DNA of 64,000 nt, taken from Macrothele yani. Its lineage: Eukaryota; Arthropoda; Arachnida; Araneae; Macrothelidae. A program made the position numbers and the translations under genes. This document shows positions 11,437-21,607 of the stretch, one piece after another; positions within the stretch are counted from its first letter, which is position 1; the number at the start of each line of letters is the position of its first letter. The stretch covers positions 140,650,541-140,714,540 of the forward strand of contig CM077012.1 of the NCBI GenBank assembly GCA_039090855.1. Direction: 5' to 3'. The notes beneath the pieces were generated by a model. The model was given only the letters and a program-made list of their open reading frames with translations, did no database searches and had not been told where the DNA came from.

Positions 11437-12685
11437 TTGGGTTGGAAAGAAAGTAACGTCCGATGACGAGGTACACGAATTCGAAGCCCCGGTAATGGCG
11501 CAGATTGGCCACTGAGATTGCGAAGCACACCGACATGGAATCAGCCGGTAGGTGACTTAAGTCAGTGGCAATTAGCCGTCAGAAGGCGAAGAGTGTAAGC
11601 GCCAGCCATCATGAAAGTGGACAAGGAGCACATAAGCCATTGCATGTTGTGCGAGTTTCGTCGCTGTAGCACCCCGGAAAGTGCTGTAAGAAACATTACC
11701 AGTGTGTACCCCAATACCATATTACATCATGAGTGTTGTCGTTGGTTCGAACGGTTTTGAGAGGGAAATTTTGACCTGTCAGGCCCGCAACAGTGAACAT
11801 GGACATGCTGAAGACCTTAGTGGAGACCGACCCACGTGTGGTCACGCGGGAGTTTGCCGAACAGCTAGGAAATACCCACACGAGCATTATCACACACCTG
11901 TGTCAACTTGGAAAGGTACACAAGAGGGGAGTTTGGGTACCCCATAAACTCACACTTGAACAGAAAGCAAATTGCACGAGTGCATGCGTTTCCTTTCTTG
12001 CACGTAACAAAGTTGACCCATTCTTGGACCGCATTGTGACAGGTGGCGAGAAATGAGACCTGTATGACAATGTCAGCGTCCGGAAACAGTGGCTGGACCC
12101 TAAGCAGAAACCCATACCGACCCCCAAAGCCGGGGGACATCCTCATAAGGTCCTGCTGTCTGCTTGGTGGGACATGCGGGGTATCTTGTTTTTTAAGCTG
12201 CTGCCGGACACCACCACTATAACCGCCGATGTGTACTGTCATCAGTTCGACGATCTGCACGCAACGCTCTCGTCAAAACGATCAGAACTGCTGAACCGCA
12301 AGGGTGTTCACCTATAGGAGAATGGAGCGAAATCTCATACAGCAGCATGGGGGACCTGCCACAAGATCAAAGACCTGGTATGGGAGATGCTGTCTCACCT
12401 AGCCTATTCCCCGGACATTGCTTCCAAGCGACTACCGCATTTTCCGGTCGTTACAACATTTTCTGAGCGGACAGCGTTTCACCAACCGGGACGGTGTCGA
12501 AAGTGCACTTACTTTGCGTCCAAGACGCCACAATTTTACAGGGACTGTATCCAACATCTTCCCAGACGATGGGAGCAGGTCGTGGCAAACTATGGCTACT
12601 ACATTTAACTGATTTATTCTTGTATATGGTAATTAGCATTTTTCTGTTGCCTTGCATTTGCAGACATTACTTTTTTCCAACCCAA
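11437..12685 (+). mobile_element. mariner element, complete ends, dead
   Basis: A 1249-bp element lies between TA dinucleotides (11435-11436 and 12686-12687). The left TIR begins TTGGGTTGGAAAGAAAGTAA. The right end, read inward on the minus strand, begins TTGGGTTGGAAAAAAGTAAT, one base shorter. Size, TA target and TIRs fit mariner. It contains one transposase pseudogene on the plus strand. Confidence 0.92.
11611..12612 (+). pseudogene. mariner transposase pseudogene
   Basis: The frame opens at ATG 11611 (MKVDKEHISHCMLCEFRRC), consistent with a mariner N-terminus. It continues through a helix-turn-helix part (VVTREFAEQLGNTHTSIITH) and WVPHKLT, a well known mariner motif. The catalytic core is damaged. 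The first Asp motif TGDEKW reads TGGEK-stop. The second, HDNARPH, reads ENGAKSH. The third, SPDIAPSDY, is split by a 1-base insertion near 12425. ILFFKLLPDTTTITADVYC and the C-terminus ending at 12612 match the family. About 330 codons in total with several stops and frameshifts, so it cannot supply active enzyme. Confidence 0.88.
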
Positions 12686-12906
12686 TACCATAACCAGCCT
12701 ATTTTGATAAAAGGTAACAAGGCAGCGGATAGTTTGTGTAATCAGAAAACGCCAAGTTCTGAGGAGTTACTTCATATTGCGGAGTAACAAAGTAGTAAGG
12801 ACTAAATCAAAATGAGATAAACATTCAAGGATTTCACATTTCCATTTACCTAAGAAGGCCTAGCTCAGAACTACCTTTGTATTTTTCATTTAACTTTTCC
12901 ACTTTG

Positions 12907-13108
12907 TTTTATGGTTTGACGACCATTAAGAAGAACTGAAGTCTATAAGTAGTGTTCCGTCCCTAATTTGGGGACGGTGGCTCCAGGAAAGGAAAAGAGC
13001 CATCGGACAAGCACGACACATGCCTCAATCAGGATTTGAATCAGAATTTCATCTCGGAAGACTGGTCAAATGCTAGCGCCTCAGACCACTTTACAACCGC
13101 GCCGGCTC
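12907..13108 (-). mobile_element. tRNA-derived SINE, old copy
   Basis: Diverged minus copy: GGTTTGACGACC near 12914, CCGTCCCTAATTTGGG near 12958, CACGACACATGCCTCA near 13012, and a decayed tRNA head ending GCGCCGGC near 13106. Confidence 0.7.
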
Positions 13109-13620
13109 AATTAAATTACCATATTTAAACGTCATCGATAAATTTTTGCTTTCCCTAATTAAACCAAATTAATGAAGAAAACTGACGCTAAATGGAAACA
13201 GCTCACCTTTGAAACTAACAGGTTTCATTTCTGAACGAAAATGTAAAATACTCCCTAAAACAAAATATAAATTCATTCTTCTGCATCGAAGATTTTGCAA
13301 GTCCTTCAAGAGTGCTAAATACAATATTTGGATTCTGTCTTTTTGGAGTTCCGTTTGTAGATGCAGTATAAATACTTAAAGGCATTTTATTTCCCTTTTA
13401 ACTTTGACACTAACAACATTTCCCATTAACAATGATATGTAAGAAAATCAAGGCTGTCATCACACTGATCTAATAGGGAAGGAAATTATTCCTGTAGATG
13501 ATGCAGAGCATTTGGAAACTTAGGTAGACGAAGTTCGAAATGCTCTGTTTCAGAAGTTACATATCGTTTCTTTCGTTTAGGCTTTTTACTACCCTGAAGG
13601 CTGTAGAAAACCACCATCCA
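13109..13620. other. No recognised feature
   Basis: AT-rich sequence without supported ORFs or repeats. Confidence 0.5.
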
Positions 13621-13624
13621 TAAT

Positions 13625-13765
13625 ACGTGGTAACTGGTTCCTGGGGAAGGGAAGGCAGATCCGTAGGACAAGGGAACCACCGATGTCTCTTTCACGACCT
13701 GCCCGGGCCTTTACTCGAACGATTATCCAGAAGCCCGCGTTTATGACCATTCGTCCACCAGATGC
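13625..13765 (-). mobile_element. Probable decayed SINE fragment
   Basis: GGTAACTGGTTCCTGGGGAA near 13628, GTAGGACAA near 13661 and GACCATTCGTCCACCAGATG near 13743 follow the order of the main SINE, but the tRNA-like boxes are lost. Weak call. Confidence 0.45.
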
Positions 13766-14104
13766 TTAGAAATCGTGCTTACGAAGTTATTATTAATACA
13801 ATAGGAATTAACTACTACGCAGATTGGTTTGTTAATGACTCCGTTAGTACAAGCGGTAGGATTATTAAGTTGTTCGTTAATACTTCATTAGTGATGTTGA
13901 CGGCCACGTTTTGTTTTGAGAGTTCAGAGGGATGGAGTGGAGGTTGAATAGTTCACAAGTTGTGTTTTTGGAACATGTGCAAGACTCTGCGGGTGCTGCT
14001 TTAGGCATCCGCCTGTTAGGCGGCCCGTTGTCAGGAAGCTGTGCCCTTACGGAAAGTTCCTATTACATCAGTATGAGTTTTGGAGCATTAACAAAACTAT
14101 GAAC

Positions 14105-14274
14105 GATGCTTTTATTTAAAATAGGTGGAGATAATTTAAATAGAAGATGTCATCGCTCTGTCCACGTTATTTTATAAACGACCCCAGCGGTGTCAGAAGA
14201 AACATTTTTCAGTTGCTATGCGTTGTTTATAAAATAACGTGGACAGAGCAATGACATCGCATATTTCTATTTAT
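14105..14274. mobile_element. Foldback / MITE-like insertion with 12-bp direct repeats
   Basis: Arms 14146-14182 and 14222-14258 are inverted copies, 35 of 37 matching, around a 39-bp spacer. Weaker pairing extends outward through TTTAAATAGAA and its complement. The 170-bp block is flanked by a perfect 12-bp direct repeat AAAACTATGAAC (14093-14104 and 14275-14286). No coding capacity. The long direct repeat is unusual for a TIR element. Confidence 0.75.
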
Positions 14275-14289
14275 AAAACTATGAACATT

Positions 14290-17200
14290 TATATGCATAA
14301 TACACTTGATACTTCATTAATTTATGGGATATCACCCATCGAACGCAAAACGCTACGTTCATATCTTCCGCGACCTCTCTCCCGGGGCTCGCCTCCTAGA
14401 CAGTTCGTTAACTAATGTCGTTTGGAACCGCTCCCATTGAGGTGGAAATCTAACTGAATATACCGATTCAACTTGAAAACTTTCAAGTAAAGTACGACAC
14501 AACACGACTTCCTTAAAACAAGTCTTACAAAGATGGTGATGCAGTTTTTTCAAAGGGCCGGAATTGTCCTTTTACCTACAATGTCTTGTAACCGAGACAT
14601 AAACATATATAAAAAATTCGTATTCATCACAAAAACCCAAATGTGAATATATTCAAATCAACACTTATACTATCTAAACATTAAATGAAGTATCAGTTCC
14701 ATTTGAGATCCTCACATGGAAGGTTTCAAATTGACAAATCGGTCTGTTAAAAACCTTACACCTCGGAAACCTCCCGCGTTTTCCGAAATCAAAATTTGTA
14801 AACGACTCAGCCTGCTCTCCATTTCTCTAAGTTGCATGGAGACAGTTTACTACGCGTGACGTTAACGTCACCACAGTTCTGTTATGTACAGGCACACAAA
14901 TCTCTTGTCCCGACGAAACTGAGCCATACATAGTCCAGCAAAACTGCAGCAAAGTGATCTATTAGACTTGATGGTGCCTAAAATGTAAACAGTCACCCGT
15001 AAGCTGCACAATGCTATAGTCAACCATTTTCATTAGTAGTTGAAGTTTCACAGTCATGATCATGCTAAAGCTAGCACGCATCCCCCCAAAACATGTAACA
15101 GGAGAAGTCTTTAATTATTCAACTAAATCAGGTATTCCATTTTTTCAGACTAAAATGCTGTTTTAATATATATGTGAACAATGATCTATAATTTGGCTGA
15201 ATTATTTCTATTAATAGAAGCGAGATAACGGTGCGCAATGCGTGTGATGGAAAATTTCAAAGCTAGAGATTCATACCTGGCATATTCATTTCGAAATGAC
15301 AGATACACGTGTGTTGAGATACCTCTCTACCTCGAATCTGATCGAAGATGGAATTTTTTTCTCCCTTATACTTCAGGCAGTATCAATGGCTTTGGGGGAG
15401 GAAAAATTCTTCAACGCCGCCTTTGACAAATGTATTTTTGAGCCCTCTCTCTTCTTTGGAGCTTTGCCAGCGTCTTACTCCAAGGTCTTAGTATTGATTT
15501 CTTTTAATGTGGCAAATACAGTTGTTTCCGAATTTAGAAACCCAGGAAAGAAATTGATATATGCTTATTATTAATAGCTTGGACCTGCTATTGATTTCAA
15601 TTCGGAGGGTGGAAGGCTCAGGAGAACGACATTGTTTTGAATTTTAAATTATGCCCAGCTGCGACGAAACGCACTCTTAATAGGGCAGAACTTGCCTGCA
15701 GTTTTTTCCTTCGCAAAACTGGAGATAGTTTCTAAACATAGGGTACAATTCCGACATAATCTAATTTATGTGTATGTGGAATTAAGTGTCTGAAGTAGCT
15801 GGCTATCCTCTCGGGGAATTAAATTCCCACTTTTAACGCTTTCCGTCACAAGTTGCAGATATTTTCTTTAGACCATACTTTTCCCTGAATGATAACTCAC
15901 ATGAAAATCTACATATTCGATAATCGTTGTTACAGCATGATACTCTTGAATGAAGACTACTGAACCCTAAAAGTAAACAAGCTAAAAATAAGACATAAAC
16001 TATGATTTTTTTATTTCTCATAACAACTATACAGTTCACAGGTAAAGGGATAAAGGAAGGGATGCCACAGTTTTGCCGCCACGTCTCTTAATACAAACCT
16101 GATCTAAAGCTTCGTTGCTCTTGGTATCACTTAGAATTCGGTAAAATTAACACATGTCGTAATCGTTGTACCAATTTAACCACCAAGAACATAGATGGCT
16201 AGGAGGTGAATTTTGTCATCCGTAATCGAGGGCCACTGGTTCCAAAAAACACAATCATATCTTAAATGGGACTCAAATCTATGACAGGGTCATAAGTTGG
16301 CATCCTAACCGCTCGAGCAAATAGCATCCAAACAAAAAAATCACTTGTAAAATATAACGCAGAGTAAGCTACGTAATTCAAATAAAAATTTCACATAATT
16401 TGGACATGAGTTTGCTTTCCGAAAAACAGGCTTCATGCATATTTGTATGTTACCAAGTTACTTCTTTTTCAGAATAAACCTATAACTTTTCCTTTGCAAA
16501 TGAACATAACGTAAATTGTAGCTTCATTAATGTGATAGTTACTGGTATTTTAACTTAAGAGCATCAGGCACTTTGTCATGAGAAAAGGAAGCTAGTAAAA
16601 GTTGTTCCTTATACGTATTTTTGGTTTCTTTTTGCATCTAAGAACGGATACCCGAGCAAGCTAAAAGATACTCATATGCAGCCTGAGACCGGAATATTAC
16701 TATGAGATTTATCTACATTAACACCTACAAGCAATCACTGGGGAGAAAAGAACAGAGCTACGGTAAATAAAACTAGCACTTTGAAACGATAAGAAGAAGC
16801 ACTAAGGTTTACCAATGACTTAATTCCACTTTCATGTATAATCTTTTAGGGAACAATATCAATTTGTGGTTTTTCTTGCAACTTTTAAAGATCGGAGGCA
16901 AAAACGATGTGTAAGCAGAACTCTATAAACTTCAGAAACACAGGAATGATAAATATCTACATAATGTATGCCCCAGCTTTGACATATTATTGCAATGTTC
17001 CAAAACTTGAGGGAATGCATTATATCCCGCCATGAAGGTACTTCATGGTTTTGTCGTTTCAGATCTGAAAGCAGTTTTGTTTTCAGTTACAACAAATTCT
17101 TGTTTTTCCGAAGACATTTTATTTGCTCACTCCAGCAGTGCTAAAGTTCAATCGTATACACATTTCCAGAGATCTCATTCTGGTCATTTGAAGCGTTACC

Positions 17201-17380
17201 AGTGTGATTCAAACGTTCGTCCTATTTGCAGCCGAAAAGTATAATGACAAGAAAGCCACATATATACACGCTCACTTCATTATACAAAGTACAGGGTACT
17301 GTTTTCCGTAGTCCTTTGTTAATGTTCCGTGATACCACTAAGCAGGCTTCGGGGACAGACTGATGCCAGATTCCAATTCA
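14290..17380. other. No recognised gene; weak SINE-like trace near 16200
   Basis: Overlapping ORFs at 15238-15426 and 15296-15574 (92 codons) show no family motif. Near 16215-16320, GGGCCACTGGTTCCA and later GGTCATAAG follow SINE order but too loosely to call. Nothing else is supported. Confidence 0.5.
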
Positions 17381-18340
17381 GCAAAATGCCTTTGAACCCA
17401 ATGGACCATCGAGCGCAAAAGGTAGTAGTCGGATGGAGACAAGGTTTGGACAATATGGAGGATGAGACAACCTGCTACAAATCATTTTGGAAGGTAAAGT
17501 AGAAGGGAAAAGAAGACCTGGCAGAAAGAAAACTATGTGGATGGACAATATTAAAAGCTGGCTTGGTCTGACAAATGCACAAATTCTACACACAGTGCAC
17601 GATAGAGAGAGATACAAACTGATGGTCGCAAACGCCATAAGGCAGCATTAGAAGAAGAGGAGGATGGATAGGATCTCAGCCCACTTTCAGTTCCTGTAGT
17701 TTACGGCGGACCACTCTGGAGGTGCGACTTGGGGCATTATTCACCTGCTACAACGACAGCTTCCTATTGATAAGCACAGGGCATCATGGACCAGCTGCAG
17801 TTGTTCCGCATAGCGGTTCCAGTCCACGGCCTGACCATCTAGCACGAGTTCTCAGAGTGCACATGGACTCGCACAATTGTACAGCACGACTTTCCTCTCG
17901 ACCCGCCCCATTTGCTTTTCATCACCTGCGACGATACGGCGCCAAAATCAATCGCCATGGGAATTTGATAGGAACCTACGACAAGTTGTTCAGCCTTCTC
18001 AAGTGTAGATTTATGGGAAACCATTCGACGGTGCCTGGAGGAGAAACAACACCAGTGCAAGTGACTAACGATGATAGATTGAGAAGATCCCACCTCAGCT
18101 ACTAATTGTGTACTGGTACCTGGGTTCGCTGTCACAGCTTCGACCAGTGTGACAGTTTTTGCAGTCGTTGGACGTCCTGATCTCGGCTTGCCTTAGAGAC
18201 TGATGTCCCCGCCTTTTTAACGCCGGAACTATTATCGTGCAGTGGTGCTGTCCACTGTTTTCTCGCCTTCAGCTGCACAAATTTTATTTCGCTGCTGCAG
18301 TGTTTCTTACTTATTTTCCAATAATGGTGTAGGGGCATCC
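17381..18340 (-). pseudogene. mariner transposase relic, interrupted by a LINE fragment
   Basis: Minus-strand frames give, from N to C: GKKICA-like and EGEKTVDSTTA-like stretches, SGRPTTAKTVTLVEAVTANPG-like sequence with LVAEVG (helix-turn-helix), IVAGDEK (first catalytic Asp), then KLQEL.W at about 17690. After an inserted block come SHPPYCPNL and LLPFALDGPLG (17381-17467), matching mariner HPPYSPDL..(S)DYHLF. The stretch normally continuous between LKWEIL and SHPPY is separated by 17465-17658, which encodes an unrelated LINE tail on the opposite strand. Many stops. No TIRs identified. Confidence 0.72.
17465..17658 (+). mobile_element. 5'-truncated LINE 3' end inside the mariner
   Basis: Plus-strand translation gives EGKVEGKRRPGRKKTMWMDN, then IKSWLGL, then DRERYKLMVANAIRQH and a stop. 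This is the conserved end of many LINE reverse transcriptases (EGK..GKR..GR....W..NI..W.G.......DRE.W...V). The sequence ends in a GAAGAAGAG-type tail. It is flanked by GGAGGATG at 17457-17464 and 17659-17666, a plausible 8-bp target duplication, and it interrupts the mariner reading frame exactly there. Confidence 0.75.
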
Positions 18341-18597
18341 CAGCAGGTTTATCGACTTCCACCCTCCTCTCACCTGATGACGCGGCGTGGTTCCGTGCAA
18401 AATGAACGTCAGCCTCGTTTGTATCGAGTCATCGCGGCACCCATTCGACGCTGGTGCGCGTGTCTCACAGGAATGAAGGCTCAACATTATGTTCACGTGA
18501 AAACGGGACGAACTTTTGACTCAACCCTGGTATGATTCTGAAAGAGTCCGAATTTGGGTTCCGCCATCAAAAGGCCACATTTTCAGAGGTGAGGAGT

Positions 18598-18750
18598 TTT
18601 GACTAGTTCACAAAGGTGGCTCCCGGTTCGAATCCTAGATCAGCCATGGGGCCGATTGCCTTACGGTGCAGTATGTGCTGGAATAAGTGGCAGATTAGGG
18701 ACGGGATAGTCCTAATAACCTTAAGTGCTCATGGGAAATCGTTAAAATTC
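18598..18750 (+). mobile_element. tRNA-derived SINE, decayed, plus orientation
   Basis: GGTTCGAATCCTAGATCAGCC (B box region near 18632) is followed by GCCTTACGG, AGATTAGGGACGGG and the body in plus orientation. The A box is not recognisable. It lies head-to-tail against a minus copy at 18773. Confidence 0.65.
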
Positions 18751-18772
18751 CCACTTTCCCGAGTGATTTGCT

Positions 18773-18972
18773 TCAGGATTTAACGATAACTATATGAGCA
18801 ACTCTAAGGTCATAAGCAGTCTACCGTACGTAATTTGGACCTACTGATTTCATGTGGAATGGGGGCAATACCAGTGCCATCCGACACAACTTATGCCTCC
18901 CTCATCAAGGCCCACCCATCTCGGACGAACAGTTAGGAGCTAGCACCTCCAAAAACGAGCCCACCGGGTTGA
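18773..18972 (-). mobile_element. tRNA-derived SINE, decayed, minus orientation
   Basis: GGATTTAACGATAAC, ATAAGCAGTCTACCGTACG, CAGTGCCATCCGACAC and CATCTCGGACGAAC appear in SINE order on the minus orientation, ending near GAGCCCACCGGG. Confidence 0.65.
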
Positions 18973-19656
18973 CTGTAGAGTGTTTCATTAACTTATAGGA
19001 TGTAGCACTGTGCAAATAAACTGTTTTACTAGATATGTTAGACTAGTAATAACTAAAAATTTATAACAACGTCTTGAATATTTTCTTGAAGTTCTGTCAC
19101 AGTCTATTTTAGTCAATTCCGTTTGTTCAGCAATTTAAACGTTTCGAGTTAGTGAAATAAACTTTCCTGAGTTGGGGAATCTTTAAATGAATATTGCTAT
19201 ATGCGTTTCAGTTATTTATTTTCCTCAAAGTTTACCCTTTAGGGATCTAATGTTTTAGAAATGAATTAAATACTGAGTTGCCATTCTTTAATGTCAGTCA
19301 AGTTCAGCTTTCTCAAGGGGTCGTCTGGAACAATATCTGATTGGGTGACATCGTACCTACTTACAAGAACGTTCTGATCAAGTCACCTTTCGTTTAGAAT
19401 TCTGCTGTCATACCTGAAACACACTTTACTCCAGTAACTCACGCACCTTATTGACTCCCTCGCACACCAGAAAGGCTGTCTTGAGTTTAGCACCTTTAAA
19501 TTTGTAGTTCGCCTCAGAAATTAACAAGGAGCATAAAAGGTTACTATCATAAATACGTATATGTTTTAAAAAGTCCGGAAGAGGAGAGAATGAGTGAGAA
19601 CCTTAGCTTTCTTTGGCATTCTCCGAAAATTATTTCTCTTTGCTTTTTCCATTCTA
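18973..19656. other. No recognised feature
   Basis: AT-rich spacer up to the Tc1 element at 19657. Confidence 0.5.
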
Positions 19657-21055
19657 CACTGCTGGCCACCCAAAATGCAACACCAAGAAGGACACGAGAT
19701 AGCAAAGTCAGATTTACTGGACACATAACAACAGTTACAAAGATGAAACGATTGAGCTTACAGGCCCGTGCGACTTGCAGAACACGCAGACATCAATAGT
19801 TCTTGTGGCCCCAATGGCTGGCAATAACGGCCGCTACACGCCGCGGCATCGAACGAAAGAGGCTTTGGATGTGGGCTTGTGGTATGTCGGTCCAGGCTGC
19901 TTTCACACGTTGCCACAGTTCATCAGGCGTAGCCGTGGGTGGTGCTTGCCGGGCCACTCGGTTGCCGATCAGCGACCAGACGTGTTCGATATCGGGAGAA
20001 CAGGCGGGCCACGGCAGCAGTGACACCTGGTGGGCCCTGAAGAATTGTTGCACGATGCGTGCCACGTGCGGGCGCGCATTGTCCTGTTGAAACGTGGCCT
20101 CTGGCAGGTCCTGCAGGTAAGGGAGGACTACATGCTCCAAAACGTTGGAGATGTAGCGGTGGCTGTTGAATGTACCGCCGACGCGTACCAGAAGGGCGTG
20201 GGTGTCATATCCAATTGCTCCCCAAACCATAACGCCAGGCGAATGACCGGTATGGCGATGCATAATTCAGGCGTCATACAGTCTCTCGCCGCGGTGCCAC
20301 CACACGTGAATCCGACCATCGTGGTGTTGCAGGCAGAAGCGGGATTCGTCGGAGAAGACAATGTCGTGCCATTCCGTAGTCCAGGTGCGGCGTTTAACGG
20401 CCCACTGCCGCAGCACTCGCCGGTGGTGTAACGTCAAGGGCGATCGGAGCAATGGGCGCCGTGCGACAAGTCCCCGTTCCTGCAGACGACGTCGAACGGT
20501 ACGTGCTGGCACAGGTTGTTGCGCAACACACCCTAATTCCTGCGCTAACGTTCGTGATGTGGCGTTGCCAGCCGTCAATGCCCGCGGCACAACATGACGG
20601 ACCTCTTGTTCGGTGGTGTGCCGCGGCTGCGACAATCGCTCATGTCGTTCCGTCCGTCCCTTCTGCACCCACCGAATCCATACTCGCCTCACGTGGTTGG
20701 ATGTCGTCCCACACGGCCGCCGATGTCTCGGTACGATAAACCGCTGTCGCGTAAAGCCACTATTCGTCCTCTGTCGAACTCCGAAACGTGCTGGAATGAC
20801 TGCCGAATTCTGTGACGAGGCATCAGGAAGCTTCCCTCGCACAGGTCCGGCAGCACAACACACTTCCACTACTTACACCCCGCCTTCTGGGCACCCTTCT
20901 TATAGTGCTTCTCGGTGGTGTGCCGGGCGCACATGATTTGCATATGCCCTGCAATGCTAATCTTTTGCATGTTCTCTCGCGTGCGACGTATACTGCGAAT
21001 TTCAGGCCAATCGGATGCTTCCTTCTTGGTGTTGCATTTTGGGTGACCAGCAGTG
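19657..21055 (-). mobile_element. Tc1-like element, copy 1, nearly intact
   Basis: The 1399-bp element begins CACTGCTGGCCACCCAAAAT just after TA (19655-19656). It ends with the complement, CACTGCTGGTCACCCAAAAT read inward from 21055. The TIR match extends over about 34 bp with one mismatch. The right-hand TA is mutated to TG. A closely related second copy is at 35068-36476, and a right-end remnant is at 49745-49858. Confidence 0.93.
19793..20869 (-). pseudogene. Tc1 transposase, single frame with one internal TGA
   Basis: One minus-strand frame spans 359 codons from ATG at 20867-20869 to the end at 19793, broken only by TGA at 20267-20269. Domains: N-terminal helix-turn-helix and linker (VPRHRRPCGTTSNHVRRVW and RTVRRRLQERGLVARRPLL), then DIVFSDESRFCLQHHDGRIH with the first catalytic Asp, VMVWGAIGYDT, FQQDNARPHVAR with the second Asp, SPDIEHVW with the catalytic Glu, and a tail ending SMPRRVAAVIASH. 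Compared with copy 2 (SPDMSPIEHVW), 9 bp are missing in frame, so the Asp-Glu spacing falls from 34 to 31 residues. The enzyme would cut and join transposon ends in the nucleus. The TGA and the deletion make activity unlikely. The TGA replaces a codon that family relatives usually read as Cys, and copy 2 has it too. Confidence 0.9.
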
Positions 21056-21057
21056 TG

Positions 21058-21607
21058 TATACTAGTGACCAACCGGATAATTAGCAGAATCTAGAAGAAT
21101 AATCGGAGCACACAAATAGGAGGCGGAGAAGTCTAGTTTTAGATAACACTGGAATGATTATTTTGCGTTGTAAAGTTTAACTATTCTGGCTCTGTAGTAA
21201 GTGCAAACAGAAAAAAATGTCTTCCGTGGCAGAATAGTCCGATACCCTGGTTTCTGGCTAGGCGTACCAGCTGGGCCTAGGATAGAGTCCTGCGTGAAGC
21301 ATGGATAATGTGTTTAAGTTTCCTGTCTGTCTACGTTCCCTGAAACAAGTTGTCTCAAAATGAAGACAAGAGACAGCATATGGACCCTGGGAGTTGTTTA
21401 TGGTGGTCACCAAGCCCCTTCCACCGCCCGCTCCCCAAACTGAGCCCCACTGCTCTGTATACTCCAGCAATTGCGGGTCCTTTAATATTTTATCAGTGCT
21501 TCTCGAACTGTTTAGAAACGCTACTTAATTTTTGAACAAACGTTGGCGACCCACCTATCTTACGAGGATTGTTTAATTTATTTTTTTTTGCAAATTTATT
21601 GAATATA
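21058..21607. other. No recognised feature
   Basis: Short spacer between two Tc1 elements. GGTTTCTGGCTAGGCG at 21249-21264 recurs at 24939-24954, meaning unknown. Confidence 0.5.

Noticed and set aside
15238..15574. Overlapping 62- and 92-codon ORFs
   Set aside because: No family signal in either frame.
16200..16330. SINE copy
   Set aside because: Only scattered short matches in SINE order; too weak.
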